Source: Endozoicomonas sp. G2_2 (GTDB taxonomy: Bacteria > Pseudomonadota > Gammaproteobacteria > Nevskiales > Salinisphaeraceae). From it: DNA of 64,000 nucleotides. How positions within the stretch are numbered: position 1 is the first letter of the stretch; each line of letters opens with the position of its first letter. Under the pieces are notes generated by a model. That model was not told the origin of the DNA. It was given only the letters and a program-made list of their open reading frames with translations, and searched no databases. This document shows, one piece after another, positions 1 through 7,606 of this stretch. Both the position numbers and the translations under genes were made by a program. Where the stretch lies: positions 36,308 to 100,307 of the forward strand of contig NZ_JAGHQU010000011.1 of the NCBI RefSeq assembly GCF_017744135.1, given 5' to 3'.

Positions 1-126
1 TTCGAACTGATTGGCAGTCTGCGAATCCTCCAGTACAAAGAAGTCTTTGCCATCCTTCTGCTGATTCTGGCGATGGTCATGATCGTCGATGGTATTGGCT
101 CCTATCTGCGCCGGCGTTTGCAATGA
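1..126 (+). CDS. ptxC: Phosphite/phosphonate ABC transporter permease, C-terminal end (PtxC-like)
   Basis: The first 41 codons at the window edge encode the end of a membrane protein: a hydrophobic segment (residues about 16-34 of the visible part) followed by a basic tail ending in RRRLQ. PtxC/PhnE-type permeases end this way. Its stop codon overlaps the ptxD start (ATGA at 123-126), so the genes are translationally coupled. The identity rests mainly on the neighbour being a clear phosphite dehydrogenase. In known ptxABCDE operons the permease gene directly precedes ptxD. The 5' part lies outside the window. Confidence 0.75.
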   Translation, partial: FELIGSLRILQYKEVFAILLLILAMVMIVDGIGSYLRRRLQ

Positions 127-1142
127 ACGTGCGCGTAAACAGCAAACGCCCAGCCGTCGTACTCACGCAGAAGGCCTTCGCGGAGACTCGCGAGCGTCTC
201 GCCGAACACGCCCGATTGATCCTTAACGACGGCCGTAACGCTTGGTCTGCGTCGCGGCTGAAGGAAGAAGCCTACACAGCCGAAGCGATCATGGCCTTCA
301 TGACCGATCGTGTGGACGAGGACCTGCTGGCCGGTTGCCCACAGCTGAAGGTAGTGGGTGGGGCGTTGAAGGGCTACGACAATATCGATATCGAGGCCTG
401 CACACAGCGCGGGATCTGGGTTACAAACGTGCCCGACCTGCTGACTGTGCCGACCGCCGAACTGGCCATCGGACTCACGATCGGCCTCGCCCGACATATT
501 GTCGCCGGCGATGCATTCGTACGTAGCGGCGCTTTTACCGGGTGGAGCCCGCGTTTCTATGGCACGGGTCTGGCGAACCGAACGGTCGGCATCATAGGGT
601 TCGGCGCCATTGGCCAGGCGATCGCGCAACGCATGGCGGGCTTCGATGTGCGGCTCTGCTATAGCGAGATCAGTGATCGCAGCGAGACTCGTGAATATCC
701 CGAGCACTTACCCCTGCACGCGTTGCTCGAAGCCAGCGATATCGTGGTCCTCGCCGCCCCGCTGACGGATACTACTTTGCACCTGATTAACCGCGAGACG
801 GTAGCCATGATGCGGCCTCATGCGCTGCTTATTAATCCGGGGCGCGGCTCGGTAGTCGATGAGGTAGCGGTACGCGAAGCGCTGCTCGCTAACCGGCTTG
901 GCGGCTACGCGGCGGATGTGTTCGAGATGGAAGATCTATCACGCGAACCGCGGCCGAAAGCGATCGACAGCGCTTTGCGGCGACACCCCCGTACGCTGTT
1001 CACCCCGCATCTCGGCTCGGCGGTGGCCGACGTGCGCCGGGCCATCGAGATGCGCGCGGCGGAAAACATCATTCGAGTTTTGATGGGCGGCGAACCGCTG
1101 GATCCTGTGAACAGGCCGCTTAAACACGACATCGAATGCTGA
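123..1142 (+). CDS. ptxD: Phosphite dehydrogenase (NAD-dependent phosphonate dehydrogenase)
   Basis: This enzyme oxidises phosphite to phosphate with reduction of NAD in the cytoplasm. The 339-residue protein has the D-2-hydroxyacid dehydrogenase fold with signatures specific to PtxD: MAFMTDRVD (57-65), ALKGYDN (81-87), the segment PDLLTVPTAELAIGL (104-118) and RSGAFTGWSPRFYGTG (134-149). The nucleotide loop GFGAIG is at 159-164. Catalytic residues are Arg241 in GRGS, Glu268 in VFEMED and His296 in TPHLGSA. An acidic residue (Glu182) ends the second strand of the Rossmann fold, as expected for NAD preference. It overlaps ptxC upstream and ptxE downstream by a few bases, which indicates one operon. 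The paired LysR gene makes a generic hydroxyacid dehydrogenase unlikely. Confidence 0.93.
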   Translation: MNVRVNSKRPAVVLTQKAFAETRERLAEHARLILNDGRNAWSASRLKEEAYTAEAIMAFMTDRVDEDLLAGCPQLKVVGGALKGYDNIDIEACTQRGIWVTNVPDLLTVPTAELAIGLTIGLARHIVAGDAFVRSGAFTGWSPRFYGTGLANRTVGIIGFGAIGQAIAQRMAGFDVRLCYSEISDRSETREYPEHLPLHALLEASDIVVLAAPLTDTTLHLINRETVAMMRPHALLINPGRGSVVDEVAVREALLANRLGGYAADVFEMEDLSREPRPKAIDSALRRHPRTLFTPHLGSAVADVRRAIEMRAAENIIRVLMGGEPLDPVNRPLKHDIEC

Positions 1143-1993
1143 ACCTGGTGTATGTACAAAGCTACGTTAGCGTGCTCCGCGAAGGCGGCTTTCGAAGTGC
1201 TGCAACAGCGTTGGGGATATCCCAGGCGAGCCTGTCGCACCGCATTCGACGTCTGGAAGCTGATATCGGCATTGCGCTTTTGCATCGGCACGGCGGGCGC
1301 GCTGCGCCGACGGCCGCCGGTTCACGTTTTTTGCCGCGTGCCCATGCGTTGCTAAGCCTGAGCGCACAGGCACGCCGCGATGCACTGGAAGAACACCTGT
1401 CGATCGGTGCTTCATCGAATATCGGTATCTATCTGTTGCCTCGGTTGCTTCAGCGTCTGCGCGAAAGCCGACCTGAAATACGGACGCCCGAGGTATCCAT
1501 CGACCGTAACGCACATATCATAGAGCGTATGGAACGCGGGGAAATCGACCTCGCACTGACCGAACATTGGCACGAACGTAGCGACCTCGAAGCGCGCCTA
1601 TGGCAGCGCGAAGAGATGGTCGTGATCGTCGCACCGATCCACCCCTGGGCGAAACGTCAGACTGTAGCGCGCGAGGAACTAGCGGCCATGCCGCTTCTGG
1701 GCGGTGAGCCGGGTACCGGTACGGGGCGACTGCTACGCGAATTCTTCGGCAACGAACTGCTACCAAAAGTTGCGGCCGAACTCGGTAGTACCGAAGCCGT
1801 CAAGCAGGCGGTCATTCACGAACAAGGCATATCGCTGGTCCTGCGTTCGGCGGTGTCTGCGGACGTCGCTGCTGCCCGACTATGCGCTTTGTCGCTCCGC
1901 CCTAAAAGACTCTATAAACCGCTCTGGGCTATCACGCCGAGCGAACGGCAAAGCGAGTCTACCCAAGCTTTTATATCCATTCTACAAGCCTGA
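1136..1993 (+). CDS. ptxE: LysR-family regulator of the phosphite operon (PtxE-like)
   Basis: A 285-residue LysR-type regulator. The N-terminal winged helix (about 1-60) contains FRSAATALGISQASLSHRIR, the classic LysR helix-turn-helix. The rest is a substrate-binding effector domain with EIDLALTEHW and LLGGEPGTGTGRLLREF. The start codon overlaps the end of ptxD by 7 bp (ATGCTGA), so it is translated with the dehydrogenase. In described ptxABCDE operons the last gene is a LysR regulator in this position. The effector, presumably phosphite or phosphate status, cannot be read from the sequence. Confidence 0.88.
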   Translation: MLNLVYVQSYVSVLREGGFRSAATALGISQASLSHRIRRLEADIGIALLHRHGGRAAPTAAGSRFLPRAHALLSLSAQARRDALEEHLSIGASSNIGIYLLPRLLQRLRESRPEIRTPEVSIDRNAHIIERMERGEIDLALTEHWHERSDLEARLWQREEMVVIVAPIHPWAKRQTVAREELAAMPLLGGEPGTGTGRLLREFFGNELLPKVAAELGSTEAVKQAVIHEQGISLVLRSAVSADVAAARLCALSLRPKRLYKPLWAITPSERQSESTQAFISILQA

Positions 1994-2421
1994 AGTAGGC
2001 CCGCGTTGCTCCACGGAAAACGAACAAGTCCGGCTCGGCTGGCGTCCCATACTTCATCGCCTAGGTCGGCAGCAACTGACAGCGACATACGGCCCAACGC
2101 CGCGAGCGACTAAGCGATCCCGGGCTTTACTTTCGCCGCGGTGTAAAGAAAGGCGGCTCCGCACTCCCGACCATACCCCGCTATCGACTACCGCCCCCCA
2201 TCTATGAGTCATAGCAAGCTAGCCGAATCAGTGATCACGAGGTCCGCTTCTGGCCCGAAAGCCGCTACACCGGCTGATCCTTCGAAGCCCGCCGCGCTGC
2301 TCGGCTCATGTGGACGCAACAAACCAGCGTTCTCTAGCTGCGCAACAGTCCGAGCCGATAATCTCTCGCGGCGATATATGAATCAGACACTCAGCTACGC
2401 AACAGCTTCCGAAACTGCACC
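1994..2421. other. Intergenic gap, no convincing gene; holds two direct repeats
   Basis: No open frame here has a credible start site or family resemblance. Two imperfect direct repeats of about 20 bp (core GCTGTTGCG or CTGTTGCG then AGCT, minus strand) lie at about 2335-2355 and 2395-2415. The second ends next to the point where the lnt-like gene is cut short. They could be the trace of a transposon end or a recombination site. Confidence 0.5.
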
Positions 2422-3294
2422 CTACGCGTTGTCTTGATCGAACCACGCCGGCACGGCGGTTTCCGGCCAGACGATAAGGTCGATTCCCGCGTAGGGTTGG
2501 GTAAGCGCTCGATAGCGCCTCAAGGTGAACGCGAGCGCCTCCGGCTTCCACTTCCTGTCTTGTTCCACATTCCCCTGCACAAGTGCGATGGACAGTGGCT
2601 TGGCTACCGGCTCGGTCCATTCACGATCAAGCAGTCTTGCGCCGATCAATAGCGCGACCAGTGCGCCGCTGGTGATTGCCAGGCGCCGCAGATTCACACA
2701 AAGCGCCGTCCACGCCAGAGCCCCTGCCATCACGGTCACCACAAAGCTCACGCCCAGCACGCCAAACACCGGTGCGATTGCGGCAAGCGGTGTGCCGATC
2801 TGGCTGTAACCTAGAAAGAGCCAAGGAAAGCCGGTCAGGAACCAGAGCCGGGCCCATTCGCTCAATACCCATGCCGCCGGCAATCCAAGCCACAGTGCGA
2901 AACCACCCATCCGCGGGCATAAGGTGCGCACGAGAAACACCGCTGACCACGGGAACAAGGCCAACAAGGCCACAAAGCCCACAGTGACGAGCATGGCAGT
3001 CACAGGTCCGCTGCCGTAGCGACTGATGCTGATAAACACCCAGGACACGCCTACGCCGAAGTAACCCAGACCGAAGAAATAGCTCGCCCAGAGCGCCTGG
3101 CGTTTCGGTAGACGGGCGGCCAGTAGGAATAGAACAGCCGGCGACAGCACGGCTAGCCAATACCAACCCAACGGCGCGAAAGCCAGCGGCAGGACGGCGC
3201 CAACAAGCAACGCCAAGGCATACACCGCGCACATGCCCGAAAATACTGTCGCGTTGCGCGCCGACACATGGCTGATCAAGGCTTGCTTGCACAC
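2422..3294 (-). pseudogene. lnt: Truncated apolipoprotein N-acyltransferase (Lnt-like)
   Basis: The 290-residue product carries the N-terminal membrane domain of Lnt (several hydrophobic segments at about 18-215, with SYFFGLGYFGVGVSWVF and LTGFPWLFLGYSQ) and the beginning of the CN-hydrolase domain (IALVQGNVEQDRKW). It stops just after VWPETAVPAWFDQ, which contains the catalytic glutamate. The catalytic lysine and cysteine and roughly 200 residues are missing, so it cannot be an active acyltransferase. It starts at GTG with AGGAAG six bases upstream. A MerR-type promoter faces it, suggesting that this was a metal-inducible Lnt paralogue from a resistance cassette. Confidence 0.85.
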
Positions 3295-3338
3295 GCGATC
3301 TTCCTACGCTTGATTTGCCAGCGGATGACAGAAACCGC

Positions 3339-3369
3339 ACAGTGAATCCTCTAGTTGCTAGAGCTTCAA
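3339..3369 (-). promoter_or_regulatory. MerR-type metal-responsive promoter and operator
   Basis: On the minus strand TTGAAG (3369-3364) and CACTGT (3344-3339) are separated by 19 bp. The spacer holds a perfect inverted repeat CTCTAG-CAA-CTAGAG (3363-3349). An overlong 19-bp spacer occupied by a palindrome is the hallmark of promoters activated by MerR, CadR or PbrR proteins. It points toward the truncated lnt gene and lies in the leader of the divergent merR-like gene, so the regulator would control both. Confidence 0.8.
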
Positions 3370-3382
3370 GCGCGAGGTATTC

Positions 3383-3790
3383 ATGACGCAATCCGATCTG
3401 CGTATTGGCGATCTGGCTCGACGCACAGGCGTGGGGGCGGCCACGATCCGTTACTATGGCGATATAGGTTTGCTGCCGGAAGCGGGCCGCAGTGAGGGTG
3501 GCCAGCGCCACTACGGCCCGCCACACGTCGAACGGCTTACGTTCATCAAGCGCTGCCGGGAAATGGGGTTCAGTCAAAACGATGTGCGCACGCTGCTGAA
3601 ACAAGCGGATCAACGCGATGCTTCCTGTGAAGACGTGGCGCGGCTGGCGGGAAAGCATCTTGAATCCGTGCGGGGCAAGCTTGCGGCCCTGCACGCGCTG
3701 GAAGAATCACTGGAGGATATGCTCCATGCCTGCAACGGGGGTCGAATTGGGGATTGCCGCATTGTCGAGTGCTTGGCGAATCACGAGTAG
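3383..3790 (+). CDS. MerR-family metal-responsive regulator (CadR/PbrR/ZntR-like)
   Basis: A 135-residue regulator. The N-terminal winged helix reads LRIGDLARRTGVGAATIRYYGDIGLLPEAGR (6-36), diagnostic of MerR. A dimerisation helix follows, including SCEDVARLAGKHLESVRGKL with a cysteine at about residue 74. The C-terminal loop has further cysteines (HACNGGRIGDC...VEC). This placement resembles the Cd, Pb and Zn sensors of the family. The divergent promoter has a matching palindrome. No transporter or efflux gene remains next to it, so the target is now only the broken lnt gene. Metal specificity is not determined. Confidence 0.88.
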   Translation: MTQSDLRIGDLARRTGVGAATIRYYGDIGLLPEAGRSEGGQRHYGPPHVERLTFIKRCREMGFSQNDVRTLLKQADQRDASCEDVARLAGKHLESVRGKLAALHALEESLEDMLHACNGGRIGDCRIVECLANHE

Positions 3791-3820
3791 CTATTATGCG
3801 CCGCGTGCTAGCGGCGCGGC

Positions 3821-3985
3821 TTAGCGTACGATTTTTTCCGTTTCGTGAGTTGACCCCTCCATCTCCAGAATGAAAGTGTCGCCATCGAAGACTTTGCCGG
3901 CGGTGCCAGTGAGCGTCTTGGCATGGGCATGGCCGACGCCAAGGCACAGCGCCAGCATGAGGACTGCAAAACGGGGGCGAAGCAT
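3821..3985 (-). pseudogene. Truncated secreted thermonuclease-like protein (54 residues)
   Basis: This short frame starts with a signal peptide (MLRPRFAVLMLALCLGVGHAHA) followed by LTGTAGKVFDGDTFILEMEG. The DGDTF motif and flanking residues match the first strands of staphylococcal-nuclease-type domains. It stops where the family normally continues with VRL.GIDAPE, so the active site is missing. A short secreted decoy is possible but truncation is simpler. It sits 65 bp downstream of the conjugation-related gene ending at 4051, on the same strand. Nuclease genes of this type are common in conjugative elements. Confidence 0.6.
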
Positions 3986-4050
3986 GGTTGTTCTCGTGCG
4001 TTTATGAGCGGGTCGGGCAAGTCTCGCGCGCGTATGGCGCGCCGCAACTG

Positions 4051-4668
4051 CTACAGGCCGTACTGCATGGCCAGCTGCTCGATCTTGTGGCGATAGCTGG
4101 CCAAGTCACCTTGTACGGTCTTTCCACCGTAATGAGCGGCGAAATACGGCAGCTGCGGCACGCCGCGGCCGCGGGTGATCTCGCCGCCGTAGTCGGTCGT
4201 GGCATGCCAATCGTCCAGGCAGTCAGTTGATACCGATACACTCGGCTGGACGGACTCAGGCTCAAGCACAACATAGTTCCGGTGCTCGACTGTCACCTGG
4301 ACCTTGTCGCCGATCCCCTTGAGCGCGCACAGCGCGCCGACAACCTGATCGGTCATGGCCGGGGTGATGAACGTCTCGATAACCAGCCGATCCCGTGCTA
4401 TCGGCGACGGTGCCTTTCGAGCCACGGCGCCCAGCTGTTCGGACGTGGGACGCTCATGTGCCGCGCTCGCGAGCTGGGCACTTGCCGAGGCATTGGCCGG
4501 CTCGATGAGATGCCGGCGTAGATAGCCGACTCGCTGCTCGAGTGAGACGTTTGCCAGGCCGTCCGGTAGCCGGTGATCTCGCCATTGAGGCTGGGCGTGG
4601 GCCGTGACCGCAACCACAACGATCATGAGCGCGCCGGCCCCATGGCTTATCCAGTTGCTGCGGTACAT
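4051..4668 (-). CDS. Secreted conjugation-cluster protein of unknown function
   Basis: A 205-residue protein starting at 4668, where CAGGAG is correctly spaced (an upstream ATG at 4692 lacks this). The first 25 residues form a signal peptide ending in VVVAVTAHA. The mature part has a helical region rich in Ala and Ser, then RLVIETFITPAMTDQVVGAL and, near the end, VPQLPYFAAHYGGKTVQGDL. The ending recalls thioredoxin-fold TrbC/TraW-like assembly factors of F-type systems, but this is weak. The gene overlaps the TraU-like gene by 22 bp and belongs to the same operon. Confidence 0.6.
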   Translation of the reverse strand: MYRSNWISHGAGALMIVVVAVTAHAQPQWRDHRLPDGLANVSLEQRVGYLRRHLIEPANASASAQLASAAHERPTSEQLGAVARKAPSPIARDRLVIETFITPAMTDQVVGALCALKGIGDKVQVTVEHRNYVVLEPESVQPSVSVSTDCLDDWHATTDYGGEITRGRGVPQLPYFAAHYGGKTVQGDLASYRHKIEQLAMQYGL

Positions 4669-5813
4669 CCGTACTCCTGGAAGTCGATACAACAGGTGAC
4701 AGGCGTCCAGTAGATGAAGGCATATCGGCCATCTTCGGAAACGCCAATCTCATCCTCGAGGTGTTCAACGGAATCGGTCAGGCGAAAGCAGCTGCTACCG
4801 ACATTCGGATAGAGCATTTGCCACTTGTTGTCGTTGGGGTCGACCCGGTAGTTGAACGTGCTCAGATCGAAGTGAGCCAGGTGAAGCGCACGCCATGCAG
4901 TGACCAATGCACCGATAGGGTCGGTCTTGCCCTGTGCGTTCATCTGCCGTGGGTACAACGGCCCCATGCCACCGATACAAACGTCACTACGGCTGATGCT
5001 GCCTGGCATGTAATTGCCAATCTGACCGGCACGCTCGCTGAGTGCGTCCGCAACCCCGTCGGGCAGACTCACCGAGCACATCGGAGGCACCAAGGGCGCG
5101 CGAACCGTTGCCTCGAATCGATCACGACAGCCCGTCGTCCAGTGCTCTTGATCGATGCCCGAGGAGTACGCCAACGGCAGGGTAATGCCGCCCGCCGAGA
5201 AGCCGCCGAGCTGGTTTAGGCCTGAAACGATCGAGCCCAGGCTGAGCCCGCAGCCCATCAAGTTATCCGCGGCGTCCAGGGACCCAGTGCCCGAGGGACC
5301 AGAAGTTGAACTATGCGAGTCGCGGGCGTCGCCAGAGTCACACCAGCCGCAGTTGCTGAATCCATAGGTTAATCCCGAGCGAACGGCATCGTTGATCGCC
5401 CAGACATTCGTATCGAAACCCGTCTGGCGATCGGGGCCGCTCGTGGATAACCGGCGTGTACCCGAGAGGCTGGCGGTGCTCGAACCTATGATGACGCTGT
5501 CGTCCGGCGAGGTAATGCACTCGACCATGGCCACCGGCAGGTAGTGACGGACTCGAAATCCACACGGCACGGGCGGAAAGCCACAAGTGCAGACACCGAC
5601 GATTTGGTGATCGAAACAATCACCCATCGCCGGAATCACGGAGCCGAGCAGGTTTGCTTTGGCGGCGTAGGCCTCGACCGGGGTCAGAGAAGCCCCGGCC
5701 CCGAGTCCGCCCAACGCCATTCCGCCCACGGCCTTGATGAAGTCGCGGCGGCTCGCGTCCAATGACGACGCGTCACTGCAGCCACACCCGCAGTCCTTAT
5801 CAGTTCCGCACAT
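4647..5813 (-). CDS. TraU-like conjugal transfer protein (ICE family PFL_4710 type)
   Basis: The 388-residue protein is cysteine-rich and has the layout of the TraU family of periplasmic mating-pair stabilisation proteins: GDCFDHQIVGVCTCG and RVRHYLPVAMVE near residues 62-96 and an ending with YAFIYWTPVTCC. These match the integrating-conjugative-element TraU relatives better than F TraU. The N-terminus is unusual: after a Cys-rich leader (CGTDKDCGCGC) there is a twin-arginine signal, SRRDFIKAVGGMALGGLGAG (21-40), which implies export in a folded state. Genes on both sides are closely spaced, but most of a type IV secretion gene set is absent from the window. Confidence 0.72.
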   Translation of the reverse strand: MCGTDKDCGCGCSDASSLDASRRDFIKAVGGMALGGLGAGASLTPVEAYAAKANLLGSVIPAMGDCFDHQIVGVCTCGFPPVPCGFRVRHYLPVAMVECITSPDDSVIIGSSTASLSGTRRLSTSGPDRQTGFDTNVWAINDAVRSGLTYGFSNCGWCDSGDARDSHSSTSGPSGTGSLDAADNLMGCGLSLGSIVSGLNQLGGFSAGGITLPLAYSSGIDQEHWTTGCRDRFEATVRAPLVPPMCSVSLPDGVADALSERAGQIGNYMPGSISRSDVCIGGMGPLYPRQMNAQGKTDPIGALVTAWRALHLAHFDLSTFNYRVDPNDNKWQMLYPNVGSSCFRLTDSVEHLEDEIGVSEDGRYAFIYWTPVTCCIDFQEYGCTAATG

Positions 5814-5816
5814 GGC

Positions 5817-6056
5817 TTAACGGCGCACGAGCGCTGCTTTGGGCGGCGACACATGCGTCGAGGGCAACGGCACGAACCACCCGAAGACCAGCACCATAGG
5901 CCATGCGAACAAGATCAGATCCAGAACCGAGGTCGGGGTATGCGTTATATCGCGAGCGATCAGCAACAGCAGCAACGGAATCAGCGATAAGCCGAACCGC
6001 AGGTGGAAACGATCGGCGTATAGACGCAACGGGGCGTACAAGCAGTATTGAAACAT
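5817..6056 (-). CDS. Small membrane protein upstream of the TraU-like gene
   Basis: A 79-residue protein with two likely membrane segments (about 21-37 and 43-63). Its stop codon is 3 bp from the start of the TraU-like gene, so it is the first gene of that operon as preserved here. Small membrane proteins are frequent in this position of mating-pair formation clusters, but no family could be recognised. Upstream, at 6083-6100, there is a short inverted repeat (TTGCCC/GGGCAA). Confidence 0.55.
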   Translation of the reverse strand: MFQYCLYAPLRLYADRFHLRFGLSLIPLLLLLIARDITHTPTSVLDLILFAWPMVLVFGWFVPLPSTHVSPPKAALVRR

Positions 6057-6318
6057 CTGGCGGGTCTGCGTCGTCGTGGGCTTTGCCCCTTAAAGGGCAA
6101 GCACCACAGCGATTCGGCTCGACTCGCGAAAAAATACCGCTGGTACGTCGAATGCCAGTCCTTCAGTCTACGAGCGAGACTCCTCGTTCACCCTCTTTAT
6201 ATGATTGTTACAGCGGTCAATGGAAAATCATTTCTGCCGATGGCAGACTCTGATGGCTCACACGACATCTGCGTAACGGCGTAAGCCTGTTGGCGACGTC
6301 TTATCTACCAGGTCGAAT

Positions 6319-6714
6319 ATGGCTGACACGAATCGCCATCCCAGCGGAACCTACAACCGCACCCCTCGCACCGGCGAAACACGGCTTTCGGCATGTCAGC
6401 GCCTATGGGAACCCGTGCGCGGTTCGATCGTGCAGCAGCCGTCTATGGGGCAGACCGACCAGAAAGAACCCGGCGTTGTCGTTGACTACAGGCAAAAGCA
6501 CTTCCCGGCGAAAGTCCCTGAAGATATCGAAGTGGTGACGTTATTCCGGTCAGGCCGGATCGAACACTTCGACCTCGAGCGATTTCACCGCGAGGTGATT
6601 CCAACACGCCGGCTCAATCGCGCTCTGGCCGATTACGGCTACGTTGATGATGCGACGGTGAACAGCGACTACATGAACGGTCGCTTCGACGCCGCTTTCA
6701 GCGACGATGATTAA
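6319..6714 (+). CDS. Hypothetical protein, 131 residues
   Basis: This rightward gene is isolated between two leftward operons. The product is hydrophilic with a disordered, basic N-terminus (TNRHPSGTYNRTPRTGET) and an acidic C-terminal half ending in DAAFSDDD. A segment of about 30 residues (VVTLFRSGRIEHFDLERFHREVIP) looks folded. No signal peptide, membrane segment or known motif is visible. The ribosome-binding site is weak (AGG about 7 bases upstream). The reading frame is uninterrupted and shows coding-like third-position GC, so I keep it. Confidence 0.5.
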   Translation: MADTNRHPSGTYNRTPRTGETRLSACQRLWEPVRGSIVQQPSMGQTDQKEPGVVVDYRQKHFPAKVPEDIEVVTLFRSGRIEHFDLERFHREVIPTRRLNRALADYGYVDDATVNSDYMNGRFDAAFSDDD

Positions 6715-6801
6715 TCGACCACGCGCTCGTCTTGCCGATTGTCATAGAGCTAGCGGCCGCATGTGGTCTGGGGTTTACGCCAACGCCACCAGCTCAGTAG
6801 T

Positions 6802-7533
6802 TCACCAGCCGGGATAAACCGCCAGCGCTTGCACGAACGCGTCGAATGCTATCGGTTGACGCTCAGCGCGATCCCGCACATAACGGCCCAGCGCCCCAGC
6901 TCTCAAAGTCCAGCCGCGGCCTTTGAACGACACAGCCGTATCTTCGCTGTTGTAGATCGAGAGAATGGTGACCAGCGCGACGCGCCGACCCTCGTCCATG
7001 CGCTCACGCTGGGCGCGTTTTCGAAGTGCGTCAAACACACCCCAGTCGGGTGGATTGCCTTCGCTAAGGGTCGCGTGATTGAACGCCGCGTATCCCGAAG
7101 GCCTGATCGTGTAGTGCTGCCATACAGGCTCGATGTCTGTATGCGCTTCGTGCTCGAAGTAATCCTGAAGATCCTCGATCTGGATCAGCGTGGAGACCGC
7201 CTCATAAAGCGTTGGCCGGAGATCGGTTCGTGCCAACGCGAACAAGGCATCTTTCTGCTTCGAGTCGAGCGAAGAAATCAGGCCGATCATTTTCGGTAGA
7301 CGCCAGACCGGATCTTGCGCCTGCTCTGCCTGTTCCGGATTCGCCAGGCCTGCCAGCAGCGCCAGTATCAACTCGTTGGAGTGATGCCCACCGAAGCCGA
7401 CACGCAGGTAGGAGCCATCCACGGCAACCGGCTGAGCACTGGCTATACCGGTCTTGCGTATCTGATGCCAGGTTCGCAGGATCGCCTCGCCGGCACGCCC
7501 ATTCGGAATCGGATAGAGGAAGTTCGACATCAC
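6802..7533 (-). CDS. Hypothetical protein downstream of a GmrSD-like gene
   Basis: A soluble 243-residue protein with no recognisable motif. It contains a glycine-rich stretch with aromatics (VDGSYLRVGFGGHHSNELILALL, about 38-60) and a mostly alpha-helical remainder. It lies 73 bp downstream of the DUF262/DUF1524 gene on the same strand and may be cotranscribed as an accessory or immunity partner. That role is inference from position only. The start could be either of the two adjacent methionines. Confidence 0.55.
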   Translation of the reverse strand: MMSNFLYPIPNGRAGEAILRTWHQIRKTGIASAQPVAVDGSYLRVGFGGHHSNELILALLAGLANPEQAEQAQDPVWRLPKMIGLISSLDSKQKDALFALARTDLRPTLYEAVSTLIQIEDLQDYFEHEAHTDIEPVWQHYTIRPSGYAAFNHATLSEGNPPDWGVFDALRKRAQRERMDEGRRVALVTILSIYNSEDTAVSFKGRGWTLRAGALGRYVRDRAERQPIAFDAFVQALAVYPGW

Positions 7534-7606
7534 GCAATTCTATACTCGGATCGGCGAGAGCCGAGACAACACCGCGTCTCGGGGCTAGCACCGATGGATT
7601 GTTGAG

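Noticed and set aside
2204..2437. 77-codon plus-strand frame after ptxE
   Set aside because: No ribosome site, no recognisable domain, overlaps the lnt remnant end and the direct repeats.
2627..3694. 355-codon minus-strand frame over lnt and the MerR gene
   Set aside because: Runs through the MerR gene and operator in another frame; composition is that of a shadow.
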